Of a stretch of DNA of 64,000 nucleotides, positions 7,748-17,086 are shown piece by piece. The stretch is taken from contig CABUSR010000005.1 of the NCBI GenBank assembly GCA_902494245.1, positions 6,795 to 70,794 of the forward strand. Direction: 5' to 3'. The translations under genes and the position numbers were made by a program. How positions within the stretch are numbered: the first letter of the stretch is position 1; each line of letters starts with the position of its first letter. Source of the DNA: an uncultured Collinsella sp. GTDB taxonomy: Bacteria > Actinomycetota > Coriobacteriia > Coriobacteriales > Coriobacteriaceae. The notes below the pieces were generated by a model. The model was not told where the DNA came from. It saw nothing but the letters and a program-made list of their open reading frames with translations, and did not search any database.

Positions 7748-9010
7748 CTATAGCACCGTGCCCTCAGGCAGGTCGACACGCACGACATCCACGACGTCGC
7801 CCGCCTTGAGCTCGCACGGTCCTTCGTCAATACGCAACAGGCAGTTGGCCCGCTGCATCGTGCCGAGCAGCGCCGAATTCTGCGTCATGGCCTCGGTCAC
7901 CAACAGCTCACCGGTCTCGGGGTCGCGCAAAACCGTGGCGCGATCGAAGAAGCGTCGGTCCTGGCGCTTTTTCACACCGTGGGTAAGAGCCGCTCGCTGC
8001 ATGGGACGCGCTCCCTCGGCAAAGCCGCGCATCTTACGAATCGCCGGGCGGGCGAGCATCTCAAAGCCCACATACGCCGCGGCCGGATTGCCTGAAAGCC
8101 CCAGGTAGGGCTTGCCCCCGAGCAAGCCAAACGTAATGGCCTTGCCTGGACGCATCGAGATCCGATCGAACAGCACCTCGCCCTCGCGCTGGACCAGCGC
8201 CGTCACATAGTCGTAGTCGCCCGCCGAGGCGCCACCGCTCGTAATGACAAAATCGCACTCCTGCACGGCACGATGTACCAGCTCGGCAATCACCTGCTCA
8301 TCATCGGGCGCAATGCCGTAGAACACGGGCTCGGCTCCCGCATCGAGTGCCTCGGCCATCAACGCGGACGAGTTGGAGTCGCGAATCTGCCCGCGCGCCG
8401 GCAGCTCACTCGGCGCGACCAGTTCCGTCCCCAGCGAGATAATGCCCACGCGCGGGGCGGCATGCACCTTCACGCTCGCATAACCGGCGCTTGCCAGCAG
8501 GCCGGCGCCTGCCGGAGCCACAACCTCGCCAGCACGCATCACGACGTCGCCGGCATGGGCCTCCTCGGCGGCAGAGCGAACGTTCTCCCCCACCTTGGCC
8601 GGCGCCGAGAACCTCACACGCGAGCCCTCGTTGCCATCGCCGTCAAGCACATCGACAATCTCGTATTTCACCACAGCATCCGCACCCTCGGGCACCGGCG
8701 CGCCCGTCATGATGCGGACCGCCTCGCCCGCACCGATTGCGCCCTCAAACACATGGCCCGCGGCCTCGTGTCCGATAACGTCGAGCGTCACCGGCGCCTC
8801 GCCAGATGCCTGCACCAAGTCCGCCGAGCGCACGGCATACCCGTCCATGGCGCTGTTGGCAAACGGTGAAATGTCGATATCGGCCACAGCATCCTCGGCC
8901 AAGGGAAAACCAGCCGCCTGCCACACGGGAATCTCGACGAGATCGGTCGGAGCAACGTGCGACAGGACAATCGACTGTGCGTCCTCCAACGGAATGAGTT
9001 TCTCTGCCAT
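7748..9010 (-). CDS. moeA: Molybdopterin molybdenumtransferase
   Basis: 420 aa. Inserts molybdate into adenylated molybdopterin. The order of domains is normal: an N-terminal domain with FANSAMDGYAVRS, a MoCF domain with GIISLGTELV and TSGGASAGDYDYV, GLSGNPAAAYVGFE behind it, and a C-terminal beta domain ending in VVDVVRVDLPEG. ATG 9010 follows AGAGG by five bases. The start of mogA lies 11 bases downstream of its stop. No second moeA copy is in the window. Confidence 0.94.
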   Translation of the reverse strand: MAEKLIPLEDAQSIVLSHVAPTDLVEIPVWQAAGFPLAEDAVADIDISPFANSAMDGYAVRSADLVQASGEAPVTLDVIGHEAAGHVFEGAIGAGEAVRIMTGAPVPEGADAVVKYEIVDVLDGDGNEGSRVRFSAPAKVGENVRSAAEEAHAGDVVMRAGEVVAPAGAGLLASAGYASVKVHAAPRVGIISLGTELVAPSELPARGQIRDSNSSALMAEALDAGAEPVFYGIAPDDEQVIAELVHRAVQECDFVITSGGASAGDYDYVTALVQREGEVLFDRISMRPGKAITFGLLGGKPYLGLSGNPAAAYVGFEMLARPAIRKMRGFAEGARPMQRAALTHGVKKRQDRRFFDRATVLRDPETGELLVTEAMTQNSALLGTMQRANCLLRIDEGPCELKAGDVVDVVRVDLPEGTVL

Positions 9011-9220
9011 ATGCACCTCTTAATGCCACGGCGCACAACAGGGGCGCCGATTCTTTATGCTTTTCTCAGTATAATCCCCCGACGCACGACCGCGACTCGG
9101 CCTGAACCCGCAAATACACCTGTCGGTTGCAGGCCGCGAAACAGAATGGAAACCAACCCACCGGCTCGTCGCGCTTGCCGCGTTTTATAATGCTTGCGTT
9201 GCAACCTAAAAGAGGAATAA

Positions 9221-10642
9221 ATGGCTCATAACAACAAACCCGAAAGCGCAAACGAAGCGCAGGATCATTCCCAGCCGCTCGACGATGGCGGCCTTTTCTC
9301 CCTTAGCGACGTCATCATGGCCGGCAGGCGTCAACTCACCCGCTCCGAGCAGCTCTTGGCCGCCGACACACGCCGCTACGCCCGCAACCTGTTTGCAAGC
9401 GCCAAACTGCTCGCGCTCGTCGTCATCGTCTCGCTCGCCATGGGTGTTGCCGCTTGGGCATTTTTGGCCTCGCTGAATATCGCGACCGATTATCGCGAGC
9501 ACCACGTGTGGATTTACGCGTTGCTTCCCGTTGTGGGCGTTGCCACCGCATGGGTGTACAAAAACCACGGCCTTGCCGCCAAACGAGGTAACAATCTGGT
9601 CATCGACTCCGCCCTGGGCACACACCTTATCCATATGCGCATGGCCGTCCTCACCTTCGTCTGCTCCACGCTCACGCACCTCACCGGCGGATCGGCCGGT
9701 CGCGAGGGGGCTGCGGTGCAGATTGGCGGCACCATCGCCAGCAACATCTCGAGCCTCGCCCACCTCAAAAAGCATGACCACCACGACCTCATGCTCGCCG
9801 GCATCTCGTCGGCCTTTGGCGCCGTATTCGGTTCGCCCCTTGCCGGAGCTTTCTTTGGCATGGAGATGTGCTTTATCGGCAAGATCGACTACACCGCGGG
9901 CATCTACTGCCTGGTCGCCTCGTTTACCGGCTACTTTACGTCGCTTGCCTTGGGAACCGAGTACGAGGCGAATGTTATCGCCAGCGTTCCCAACATGACA
10001 CCACGGACGGTTGTCATCGTAGTCATCAGCGCCATCATCTTTGGTCTCACCGCACGTCTCTTTGCCTGGTCGGTTCGTACCGTCAAGAGCCTGTACGGCC
10101 GCTTTATCACCAACTACATTGCTCGCGCACTCGTGGGCGCGCTCGTGGTGCTCGCGGTCTACGCGATGCTCGACGCCTGGAAGTATGCCGGCCTTGCCAC
10201 CTGGCTCTCGGGCGCCGGGTTCGCCGGTAACACGACCCTTGCCGACGCAGCCATCAAGCTCGTGGTGACGGCGCTCACCCTGGGCGCCGGCTTCCAAGGA
10301 GGCGAGGTCACACCCCTGTTTGGCATCGGTGCGGCGCTCGGCGGTTGGATCGGTTGCCTCGTCGGAATCGACCCCAGCTTTCTGGCGGCGCTGGGCATGC
10401 TCGGCGTGTTCTGCGCCGGCCTTAATGTACCCATCACCACCTGTATGATGGCCATCGACCTGTTCCACGGCACGGCTGCCGGGTTCTTTGTCATCGTGGC
10501 GTTTATCAGCTATCTCGTCGGCGGCCACCGCGGCGTATATCCCGCCCAGCGCATTGTCTCGCCTAAACGCCGTTCGCTTATTGTGGATGAGGGCGGTACG
10601 GTAGCGGATGCTATCGAGCGCCACAACGACCTGATAGAGTAG
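9221..10642 (+). CDS. CLC-family chloride (or fluoride) channel/antiporter
   Basis: 473 aa integral membrane protein with about ten hydrophobic segments after a polar 60-residue N-terminus. CLC motifs are visible: GGSAGREGAAVQIGG carries the gating glutamate, then GSPLAGAFFGMEM, and later GAGFQGGEVTPLFGIGAALG. No CBS domains follow the channel, as in simple bacterial CLCs. The GREGA sequence differs from the textbook GKEGP motif, so the transported ion, chloride or fluoride, is open. ATG 9221 has AGAGG upstream. A TATAAT lies at 9186-9191 but I see no matching -35. The gene is monocistronic or followed by the lipid kinase after 87 bases. Confidence 0.88.
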   Translation: MAHNNKPESANEAQDHSQPLDDGGLFSLSDVIMAGRRQLTRSEQLLAADTRRYARNLFASAKLLALVVIVSLAMGVAAWAFLASLNIATDYREHHVWIYALLPVVGVATAWVYKNHGLAAKRGNNLVIDSALGTHLIHMRMAVLTFVCSTLTHLTGGSAGREGAAVQIGGTIASNISSLAHLKKHDHHDLMLAGISSAFGAVFGSPLAGAFFGMEMCFIGKIDYTAGIYCLVASFTGYFTSLALGTEYEANVIASVPNMTPRTVVIVVISAIIFGLTARLFAWSVRTVKSLYGRFITNYIARALVGALVVLAVYAMLDAWKYAGLATWLSGAGFAGNTTLADAAIKLVVTALTLGAGFQGGEVTPLFGIGAALGGWIGCLVGIDPSFLAALGMLGVFCAGLNVPITTCMMAIDLFHGTAAGFFVIVAFISYLVGGHRGVYPAQRIVSPKRRSLIVDEGGTVADAIERHNDLIE

Positions 10643-10729
10643 ACGTAAGTATTCGCCGTGCAGCCACAATCGGGGACAATTCGACCTGAGCGCGACCGCA
10701 CCGTCACGTCATACGCCGGGAGTCGCCCC

Positions 10730-11692
10730 ATGCACGCAACTGATTTTGGTCGCACGCTCATCATCGCCAACCCAGCCGCCCAATCGGGTGCGGCGCGCGA
10801 AGTTGCCGAGCGCCTGCAGCGCTTTTTGGACATGACCGCGCGCTCATCCCAGTTTGATCTGGTGCTGACCGAGCGCATGGGACAAGCCAAGGAACTTGCC
10901 GCACGGGCCCAGGGCTACCGCACGGTTATCGCACTCGGCGGCGACGGCGTGATCCACGAGGTCGTCAATGGCTTGATGGCGCCAGAAGAAACGGTTCGAC
11001 CGGCGCTTGCCGTCCTGCCCGTAGGCTCCGGCAATGATTTTGCCCAGACCCTCGGTATCGACGATTTCTCCGGCAAGGATTTTGCCGCGCTGCTCACCTG
11101 CGAGCTGCAGCGTCAGGATATCGGACGCATTCGCTCATGGAACCCCGCAAGCGGCAGAGGCGAGGCGACCGTCGAGTACTACGACCAGACGCTTTCGGTC
11201 GGTATCGATGCCGCCATCGGCCTGGGCACCACCGAGCTGCGAAAAAAGACGGGGCTCGCCGGCGCTCCGCTCTACACCCTATCGGGACTTGAGCAGTTTG
11301 GCCTACGCTATCGCAACTACCCCATGACGGTCAGCTTTGACGGCGCGCCCGCCGAGCGCGTGAGGGCGATCATCATGGCGATTCAGCTGGGGCCCACCTA
11401 TGGCTCGGGCTATCGCATCTGCCCCGATGCCGACCCCTGCGACGGCATGCTCGACGTTTGCTACGCCTGCGGCCCCGTCCCCCGTGCGGTCGCGCTTCCC
11501 ATGTTCCTTTCGGCCAAAGATGGCCACCATACCAAGCTGCCACCGGTTCGCATGCGCCGCTGTCGCCATGCCGAGCTTACCTTTGAGGAGCCAGACTACC
11601 CCATCCAGGCCGACGGCGAGCCCATCGTCGCCTCTCGCATCGAGGTGGACGTCCTCGGCGGAGCCCTCCACGTCTGGCACCCCACCCGCTAA
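10730..11692 (+). CDS. Diacylglycerol kinase-like lipid kinase (DagK/YegS/LCB5 family)
   Basis: 320 aa. It phosphorylates a lipid alcohol such as diacylglycerol or undecaprenol, feeding phospholipid recycling. The nucleotide-binding GGDGVIHEVVNG and PVGSGNDFAQ motifs are present, and the N-terminal IIANPAAQSG is typical. The C-terminal half has SVGIDAAIG and IQADGEPI, as in DagK. ATG 10730 was chosen for the GGAG seven bases upstream; an earlier in-frame start would add 24 unconserved residues. It ends ten bases before a perfect palindrome that separates it from a convergent gene. Confidence 0.88.
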   Translation: MHATDFGRTLIIANPAAQSGAAREVAERLQRFLDMTARSSQFDLVLTERMGQAKELAARAQGYRTVIALGGDGVIHEVVNGLMAPEETVRPALAVLPVGSGNDFAQTLGIDDFSGKDFAALLTCELQRQDIGRIRSWNPASGRGEATVEYYDQTLSVGIDAAIGLGTTELRKKTGLAGAPLYTLSGLEQFGLRYRNYPMTVSFDGAPAERVRAIIMAIQLGPTYGSGYRICPDADPCDGMLDVCYACGPVPRAVALPMFLSAKDGHHTKLPPVRMRRCRHAELTFEEPDYPIQADGEPIVASRIEVDVLGGALHVWHPTR

Positions 11693-11700
11693 CCCCACCT

Positions 11701-11769
11701 AAGTTGCGGTGAAATAGGGACTGTTTATGCAGCTAAAGCCGCAAAACAGTCCCTATTTCACCGCAACTT
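11701..11769. repeat. Perfect 26-bp-arm palindrome between convergent genes
   Basis: Arms 11701-11726 (AAGTTGCGGTGAAATAGGGA...) and 11744-11769 are exact reverse complements around a 17-base loop. No T-run follows on either strand. The outer arm sequence is shared with the palindrome at 32496-32562. It lies between the ends of the lipid kinase and the release-factor-like gene and probably acts as a bidirectional 3' end. Confidence 0.85.
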
Positions 11770-11778
11770 ATGAGGAGG

Positions 11779-12159
11779 CTATTCGTCGCTGCCCGGCTTG
11801 CGACGGTTGGCCTTTTTAATCGCGTTGAAGTGTTTGTCGTTGAGCCTGCGCTGGCGCGATCGCTGTGGCACTTTGGTCTTTACGCGTCGGCGCGGCGGAC
11901 GGCCACGACACTCAAGCTCTGCCCTCAGCTTACGCAGACAGCAGCTGCGATTCTGAAACTGACTACGGCTCTCGCGCGCCGTCACGGTAATCCCCGTTGG
12001 CCCATGCTTCATGCGTACCGCCGAGTCCGTCGTGTTCACGCCCTGTCCGCCCGGACCCGTCGCGCGAAACACCTGCACCTCGCAATCGCGTGCCAACTCC
12101 TCGACCGACATCTCGGCATAGCGCGCATACTCGCGCCATCCCATCTTGTTCTCATCCAT
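11779..12159 (-). CDS. Peptide chain release factor-like protein (ArfB/YaeJ type)
   Basis: 126 aa. It contains only the peptidyl-tRNA hydrolysis domain of class I release factors: [18 protein letters not shown] holds the GGQ motif at about residues 37-39, and [10 protein letters not shown] follows. A basic tail ([22 protein letters not shown], in two pieces) resembles the ArfB tail that enters the empty mRNA channel. The codon-recognition domains are absent, so it probably frees stalled ribosomes. ATG 12159 has GGGAGG upstream. It lies directly behind the xpt terminator. Confidence 0.82.
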   Translation of the reverse strand: MDENKMGWREYARYAEMSVEELARDCEVQVFRATGPGGQGVNTTDSAVRMKHGPTGITVTARESRSQFQNRSCCLRKLRAELECRGRPPRRRVKTKVPQRSRQRRLNDKHFNAIKKANRRKPGSDE

Positions 12160-12184
12160 ATCAACACCTCCCCTCATACAAAAA

Positions 12185-12215
12185 ATGTGACAAAGGGACG
12201 GTCCCTTTGTCACAT
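12185..12215 (-). terminator. 31-bp palindromic terminator after xpt
   Basis: ATGTGACAAAGGGAC and its exact complement are separated by one base. On the minus strand the stem is followed by a run of six T, so it fits a terminator for xpt. It also lies 26 bases upstream of the release-factor-like gene. Confidence 0.75.
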
Positions 12216-12242
12216 CGCATACCAATCGCTTGTGTTGCGCGC

Positions 12243-12821
12243 TTAGGCGAAGGTGATCTCGCCGTTTTCGCAGTCCATATCGGCGATACGAGCCAAGCTC
12301 TCGACGCGGAAACCGCGCTTACGGAGCTTATCGCCGCCGCCCTGGAAGCCCTTCTCGACGGCGATGCCAATACCGGCAACCTCGGCGCCCGCAGCCTCGC
12401 AGATCTTAATAAGACCCTCAAGCGCGCAGCCGTTGGCCAGGAAGTCGTCGATAATCAGGACTTTGTCGCCCTCGGACAGGAAGCGCTTGCCAACGATGAC
12501 CGGGTACTCCTTCTGCTTGGTAAAGGAGTAGATGGTCGTGGCATACTGCTCGCCGTCAAGGTTGATGGACTGTGCCTTCTTGGCAAAGACCACCGGCACG
12601 CCGCCAAAATGCTGAGCCGCGATGCAAGCCATGCCAATGCCCGAAGCCTCGATTGTCAGGATCTTGTTGATCTCGACACCCTCGAACAGACGGGCCCATT
12701 CGGCGCCCATGTGGTCGAACAGTTCAACGTCGCACTGGTGGTTGAGGAAGGCATCAACCTTAAGGACGTTACCGGCCTTTACGATGCCATCATGGCGAAT
12801 ACGATCCTCAAGCTCCTGCAT
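12243..12821 (-). CDS. xpt: Xanthine phosphoribosyltransferase
   Basis: 192 aa purine-salvage enzyme that makes XMP from xanthine and PRPP. The PRPP-binding motif [13 protein letters not shown] is near residue 120. The N-terminal [25 protein letters not shown] and the C-terminal EKGFQGGG are typical of Xpt of the Bacillus type. ATG 12821 has GAAGGGG upstream. No purine riboswitch was recognised in the 5' region. A perfect-stem terminator follows the gene. Confidence 0.94.
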   Translation of the reverse strand: MQELEDRIRHDGIVKAGNVLKVDAFLNHQCDVELFDHMGAEWARLFEGVEINKILTIEASGIGMACIAAQHFGGVPVVFAKKAQSINLDGEQYATTIYSFTKQKEYPVIVGKRFLSEGDKVLIIDDFLANGCALEGLIKICEAAGAEVAGIGIAVEKGFQGGGDKLRKRGFRVESLARIADMDCENGEITFA

Positions 12822-12978
12822 GGCGCAACCCCTTCTCGCGGCAACGATACCGCGCGATTAATAAACGTTGTTCGATAGTCTACCACGGACCGATCCCCGC
12901 CCGCCCCACAAGCCGCATCGCACCACAAACCAGTCTTTTTGGGACGGCGCGAATCGTGGCAGACAGCCTCCCAACACG

Positions 12979-14283
12979 CTAATGGCGGGCGCGCACCCTC
13001 ACCAAACGCACCATGGCGAGCGCAAAGCCCACAGCGGCCACAGCCATCAACACATAGAACACCGAACGGAAACCAAACAAAAACACATCCGGACGGCCCG
13101 CAACAAAACTGGTCACGGCCTCGCCCATCGCCACGCTCATCTGCCCATACAGGATATTCGACGCCACCGTAATGCCGAGTGCCATGCCGGCGTAGCGCGC
13201 AAAACTGCCCAAGCTGCCCGCAAAACCGAGCGCTTCGCGCGGAGCCGAGCCCATATACAGCGAGTTATTGGGGCTCTGGAAAATCGACGTGCCGCACGAC
13301 ATAAACGCGACGCAACACACGATTACAGGGATAGAAGAGTGCTCGTCGAGCGTGCTTACCGCAAAGAGGCCGCACACGTACACGCCCAGGCCGACCGCCG
13401 TGGGACCCTCACAGCCAACACGGTCCGAAACCGTACCCGAAAGCGGACCGATAAAGGCATTCACCATCGGCAGCGCCAAAAAGAGCAGTCCGGAAATGTC
13501 AGAACCAAAGCCGTGGGCGTCCTGAAAATAGAACGGCAGAATAAACTCGGATGCGCCGATACCAACGAACACGATGAGCATGCAGGCGAGGTTGATGGTG
13601 AAGGCCGAATTTGCAAAGCAGCGACGAGCGGCCTCGATCAAGGACATGGGGCGCTCGCCGGCCTCCGGCTTAACATGCGGCAGCGTGTAGAGCCCCACGA
13701 TAAACGAGATGACGCCAATGGGCAGGTTGATGAGGAAGATGCTCTCCCAGGGAAAGCTTGCCACCAGCATGCCACCGAGCACGGGGCCACACATCATGCC
13801 GAGGGCCACGAAGGTCGCGAGAATACCCATGGCACGGCCTCGTTCGCGCGCCGGGAACGACTCGGTGATGATACCCATGTTGTTAGCCATGGCCGCCGCG
13901 CAACCGACGCCCTGAGCAATGCGTGCCAGGATAAGAACCTCGAGCGAGGCCGAAAGGCCGCACAGCAGCGAACCGACCGAAAAGACGATGACGCCCAGCT
14001 GGAACACATTCACCTTGCCGCGCACGTCGCCCAGACGGCCAAACGGCAACATGGCCACGCAAGTCGCAAGCAGATACACCGAGCTTACCAGCTGGATGCG
14101 ATCGAGGCCCACGCCCAGCTCTTTTTGCATCACGGGCAGCGCCACGGTCACGACGGTCGAATCCAGACACACCATAAACGTCATGATGAGCACGGTAAAC
14201 AGAATCGCCCATTTGTTCTTGCCATGGGTGTCGCCCTCTAGGGCAATGTGCTCGCGGCGCAGCTGCTCTGCAGTTTTCTCCAT
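12979..14283 (-). CDS. MFS drug exporter-like transporter
   Basis: 434 aa with about 12 to 14 hydrophobic segments. LDSTVVTVALPVMQKELG in the first helix and LPFGRLGDVRGK in the 2-3 loop are major facilitator motifs of the EmrB/QacA drug:H+ antiporter group; GVGCAAAMANNMGIITESFP is motif-C-like. It is a little short for a 14-helix member. The second of two close ATGs (14283) was chosen because GAAAGG is six bases upstream of it; the first ATG abuts the site. Substrate unknown. It is preceded by the O-acetylhomoserine sulfhydrylase terminator. Confidence 0.85.
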   Translation of the reverse strand: MEKTAEQLRREHIALEGDTHGKNKWAILFTVLIMTFMVCLDSTVVTVALPVMQKELGVGLDRIQLVSSVYLLATCVAMLPFGRLGDVRGKVNVFQLGVIVFSVGSLLCGLSASLEVLILARIAQGVGCAAAMANNMGIITESFPARERGRAMGILATFVALGMMCGPVLGGMLVASFPWESIFLINLPIGVISFIVGLYTLPHVKPEAGERPMSLIEAARRCFANSAFTINLACMLIVFVGIGASEFILPFYFQDAHGFGSDISGLLFLALPMVNAFIGPLSGTVSDRVGCEGPTAVGLGVYVCGLFAVSTLDEHSSIPVIVCCVAFMSCGTSIFQSPNNSLYMGSAPREALGFAGSLGSFARYAGMALGITVASNILYGQMSVAMGEAVTSFVAGRPDVFLFGFRSVFYVLMAVAAVGFALAMVRLVRVRARH

Positions 14284-14314
14284 ATCCATCCTTTCGAGTG
14301 GCGCAACGCAAAAA

Positions 14315-14356
14315 CGGGGCCCCAATCGCCTGCAAACAGCCGCGATTGGGGTCCCG
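14315..14356 (-). terminator. Rho-independent terminator after the OAH sulfhydrylase gene
   Basis: On the minus strand GGGACCCCAATCGC pairs with GCGATTGGGGCCCC and is followed by GTTTTTG. It separates the sulfhydrylase gene from the MFS gene. Confidence 0.75.
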
Positions 14357-14423
14357 CCTACGGAATCGGAACGAAAGGTCACCGAAGCTTTCGCCAGCAT
14401 CGGCGCCTTGTGCGAACGCTAGC

Positions 14424-15707
14424 CTAGCACTGCTCGAGCGCCTGCTCAAGGTCGGCAATCAGATCGGCCGTGTCCTCGAGGCCGCACGACAGGCGCACCA
14501 TGTCGGCGGAGATGCCACAGGCGATGAGCTCCTCATCGTTCATCTGACGATGCGTGGCGTTAGCGGGATGCAGGCAGCACGTGCGGGCGTCGGCCACGTG
14601 CGTGGCAATCTGGGCGAGCTTGAGGCTCTTCATAAAGGTCTCGGCCGCCGCGCGACCACCGTTAAAGCCAAAGCTCACAACGCCGCAGGTACCGTTGGGC
14701 ATGTACTTCTGAGCCATGTCATAGTACTTATCGCCCTCCAGGCCCGGATAGCTCACGAAGCGTACCTTGGGATGGCTCTGCAGGAACTTGGCAACGGCCA
14801 GGCCATTCTCGCAATGACGCGGCATGCGCACATGCAGGCTCTCGAGCGAGCTGTTCAAGAAGAACGCCGCCTGCGGGTTCTGCATGGGGCCGAGGTCGCG
14901 CATGAGCTGAGCGGTTGCTTTGGTAATGAAGGCGCCCTCGCGACCGAACTTCTCGGCATACGTCACGCCGTGGTAGCTCTCGTCGGGCGTGGTGAGACCC
15001 GGGAACTTGTCCGCATGAGCCATCCAGTCAAACTGACCGTGGTCGACGATCACGCCGCCCAGGTAGGCAGCATGTCCATCCATGTACTTGGTGGTGGAGT
15101 GCGTAACGATGTCGGCGCCCCACTCAAAGGGGCGGCACATCACGGGCGTCGGGAAGGTGTTGTCGACCATCAACGGCACGCCGTGATCATGCGCGGCCTT
15201 GGCAAAGCGCTCAATATCGAGCACGGCAAGGGCGGGATTGGCAATCGTCTCGCCAAAGACGAGCTTAGTATTGGGCTCAAAGGCTGCCTCGAGCTCCTCG
15301 TCGGTGCAGTCGGGGGCAACGAACGTGCAGGTCAAGCCCATACGACCCATGGTGTGGGCGAGCAGGTTGTAGGTACCGCCGTAGATGGCAGAGCTCGCGA
15401 CCACGTGATCGCCGGCACCGGCAACGTTAAAGATCGCGAGGAAGTTCGCAGCCATGCCCGAGCTCGTAAGCATCGCAGCGGTACCGCCCTCCATCTCGCA
15501 GATCTTTGCGGCAACCAAATCGCACGTAGGGTTCTGCAGACGGCTGTAGAAATAGCCCGACTCCTCCAGGTCAAACAGCTTGCCCATGTGCTCGGACGTG
15601 TCGTACTTCCACGTGGTTGACTGGTAGATAGGCACCTGACGCGGCTCTGCGTCACCCGGGCGATAACCGCCCTGAACACACGTCGTACCGATGGTCTGCT
15701 CGCTCAT
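14424..15707 (-). CDS. O-acetylhomoserine sulfhydrylase / Cys-Met metabolism PLP enzyme
   Basis: 427 aa. It probably makes homocysteine from O-acetylhomoserine and sulfide. The PLP lysine lies in THSTTKYMDGH. YSRLQNPTCDLVAAKICEMEGG and SSGMAANFLAIF are typical of the Cys/Met PLP family, as is RLSCGLEDTADLIADLEQAL at the C-terminus. Methionine gamma-lyase is the main alternative. ATG 15707 has GGGAG upstream; a TTG six bases earlier is in frame but less likely. It is divergent from the C_GCAxxG_C_C gene. No S-box or other methionine riboswitch was recognised in the 230-base spacer. Confidence 0.88.
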   Translation of the reverse strand: MSEQTIGTTCVQGGYRPGDAEPRQVPIYQSTTWKYDTSEHMGKLFDLEESGYFYSRLQNPTCDLVAAKICEMEGGTAAMLTSSGMAANFLAIFNVAGAGDHVVASSAIYGGTYNLLAHTMGRMGLTCTFVAPDCTDEELEAAFEPNTKLVFGETIANPALAVLDIERFAKAAHDHGVPLMVDNTFPTPVMCRPFEWGADIVTHSTTKYMDGHAAYLGGVIVDHGQFDWMAHADKFPGLTTPDESYHGVTYAEKFGREGAFITKATAQLMRDLGPMQNPQAAFFLNSSLESLHVRMPRHCENGLAVAKFLQSHPKVRFVSYPGLEGDKYYDMAQKYMPNGTCGVVSFGFNGGRAAAETFMKSLKLAQIATHVADARTCCLHPANATHRQMNDEELIACGISADMVRLSCGLEDTADLIADLEQALEQC

Positions 15708-15936
15708 ATCCAACTCCCTTACTTGGGTTTTGTTTTATTCGGTTCACGATACCGCTACGCCGCACCCCTCTCAACCCATCCCGCCGATAGGTTATGGGAC
15801 AAATGAATCAGGGGCATTCGTCACAGCCTTGGGCATTTGCTCGATAAATAAAAATGAGGCATACATGAAGCTCTCGATGATTACACGCACCGTCACGGGT
15901 ACCATAGGCGGGTACACCATGACCAAGGAGACAACA

Positions 15937-16383
15937 ATGAAGCAAATCGATACGGCCCAGCTCGACATCACCGCCTGTCAGGCTCAGGCTGCCGAATACC
16001 ACGCCCGCGGCTTTAACTGCGCCCAGGCCGTCGCCTGCACCCTCGCGCCCGCAGTCGGGCTCGACCCCCAGATCGCCTTTACCTTCACCGAGGGCTTTGG
16101 TGCCGGCATGGGCGGCATGACCGAAACCTGCGGCGCCATCTCGGGCGCCGTGGCCATCATGGGCTTCGTGATGAGCGACGGCATGGAAAACCCCAAGACC
16201 AAGGGCCAGACCTACAAGCTGTCGCGCGAAATCGCCAAGCGTTTTGGCGAGAAGAACACAACAACCGTCTGCGGCACGCTCAAGGGCATCGGATCGGATA
16301 AGGGTCCGCTCCGCAGCTGCCCCGGTTGCATCGACGATGCCGTCGAGATCGCCTGTGATGTGCTAAAGCAGCTCGCCGAGTAA
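15937..16383 (+). CDS. C_GCAxxG_C_C family protein
   Basis: 148 aa of a redox-type family named for its cysteine pattern. GFNCAQAVACTLAP, ETCGAISGAVAIMGF, VCGTLKG and SCPGCIDDAVEIA are all present, so all expected cysteines are kept. Members are thought to bind a metal or cluster and are common in anaerobes; the reaction is unknown. ATG 15937 has AAGGAG at six bases. An earlier in-frame ATG at 15864 with a weaker GAGG would add 24 residues. The gene stands alone on the plus strand. Confidence 0.82.
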   Translation: MKQIDTAQLDITACQAQAAEYHARGFNCAQAVACTLAPAVGLDPQIAFTFTEGFGAGMGGMTETCGAISGAVAIMGFVMSDGMENPKTKGQTYKLSREIAKRFGEKNTTTVCGTLKGIGSDKGPLRSCPGCIDDAVEIACDVLKQLAE

Positions 16384-16400
16384 GCGGCAGCAACATAAAA

Positions 16401-16447
16401 CGACGGCCGGCGCGCTTGGGATCCATCCAAAAGCACGTCGGCCGTCG
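16401..16447 (-). terminator. Terminator between the C_GCAxxG_C_C gene and yigZ
   Basis: CGACGGCC and GGCCGTCG form an 8-bp stem with a long loop. TTTTATGTT follows on the minus strand, so it mainly serves the yigZ-type gene. It lies just past both converging stop codons. Confidence 0.6.
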
Positions 16448-16450
16448 CCG

Positions 16451-17086
16451 TTAGAACTCGGCAAACTCGGGAGCACCGACCTCGATCTCCTCGCGCCCCG
16501 CCATAAGCTCGCGCATCTTAACGCAAAACGACTCCTGCTCCCCTGCCTTAAACACAAAATGAAGCGTCACGGCATCCGCGAATTCGGTATCCGAAACCTT
16601 GGCACCCGAATCCTGCGCCAAACGAAGCACCTGCTCATACTGTGGATAGGCCACATGGACATCAACAGGCACGACGCTCGTCATCTCAACGATCTGCCCA
16701 GCATCTTGAGCCGCGGCCACCGCCGCCTGCGTCGCCGTGGTATAGGCACGTACCAAGCCACCAGGCCCCAACAGCGTGCCACCAAAATAGCGCGTCACCA
16801 CGCAGCAAACATTTTTGAGCCCCGCACCGCGCAGCACCTCGAGTGTCGGCATACCGCTCGTGCGGCTCGGCTCACCATCATCACTCTGGCGCTCGCGCCC
16901 ATCGACCAAAATCCACGCGGGAACATTGTGTCGAGCGTCGTAATGACGCTTGCGAACCATCTCGATAAAGGCATTCGCCTCATCCTCGGACTCAATATGG
17001 ACCAGCTGGGCAATAAACCGGCTCTTGCGGTCCACAAACTCGCCCGAAGCCTCAATATTCGATTGCAGAGTAAAATAGCTGTCCAA
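16451..17086 (-). CDS. YigZ/IMPACT family protein
   Basis: 211 aa. Function is not settled for this family, which is related to the eukaryotic translation regulator IMPACT. The conserved stretch DGEPSRTSGMP followed by NVCCVVTRYFGGTLLGPGGLVRAY is clear, with a ferredoxin-like C-terminal domain. The start is a TTG at 17086, five bases after GAGGGG; a TTG at 17089 is too close to the site. No ATG fits. It is the first gene downstream of the spacer that also holds the rnpB end. Confidence 0.83.
   Translation of the reverse strand: MDSYFTLQSNIEASGEFVDRKSRFIAQLVHIESEDEANAFIEMVRKRHYDARHNVPAWILVDGRERQSDDGEPSRTSGMPTLEVLRGAGLKNVCCVVTRYFGGTLLGPGGLVRAYTTATQAAVAAAQDAGQIVEMTSVVPVDVHVAYPQYEQVLRLAQDSGAKVSDTEFADAVTLHFVFKAGEQESFCVKMRELMAGREEIEVGAPEFAEF

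Noticed and set aside
12868..14241. 457-codon open frame opposite the MFS gene
   Set aside because: Strongly basic, His/Arg-rich translation without domains; the MFS gene on the other strand is certain.
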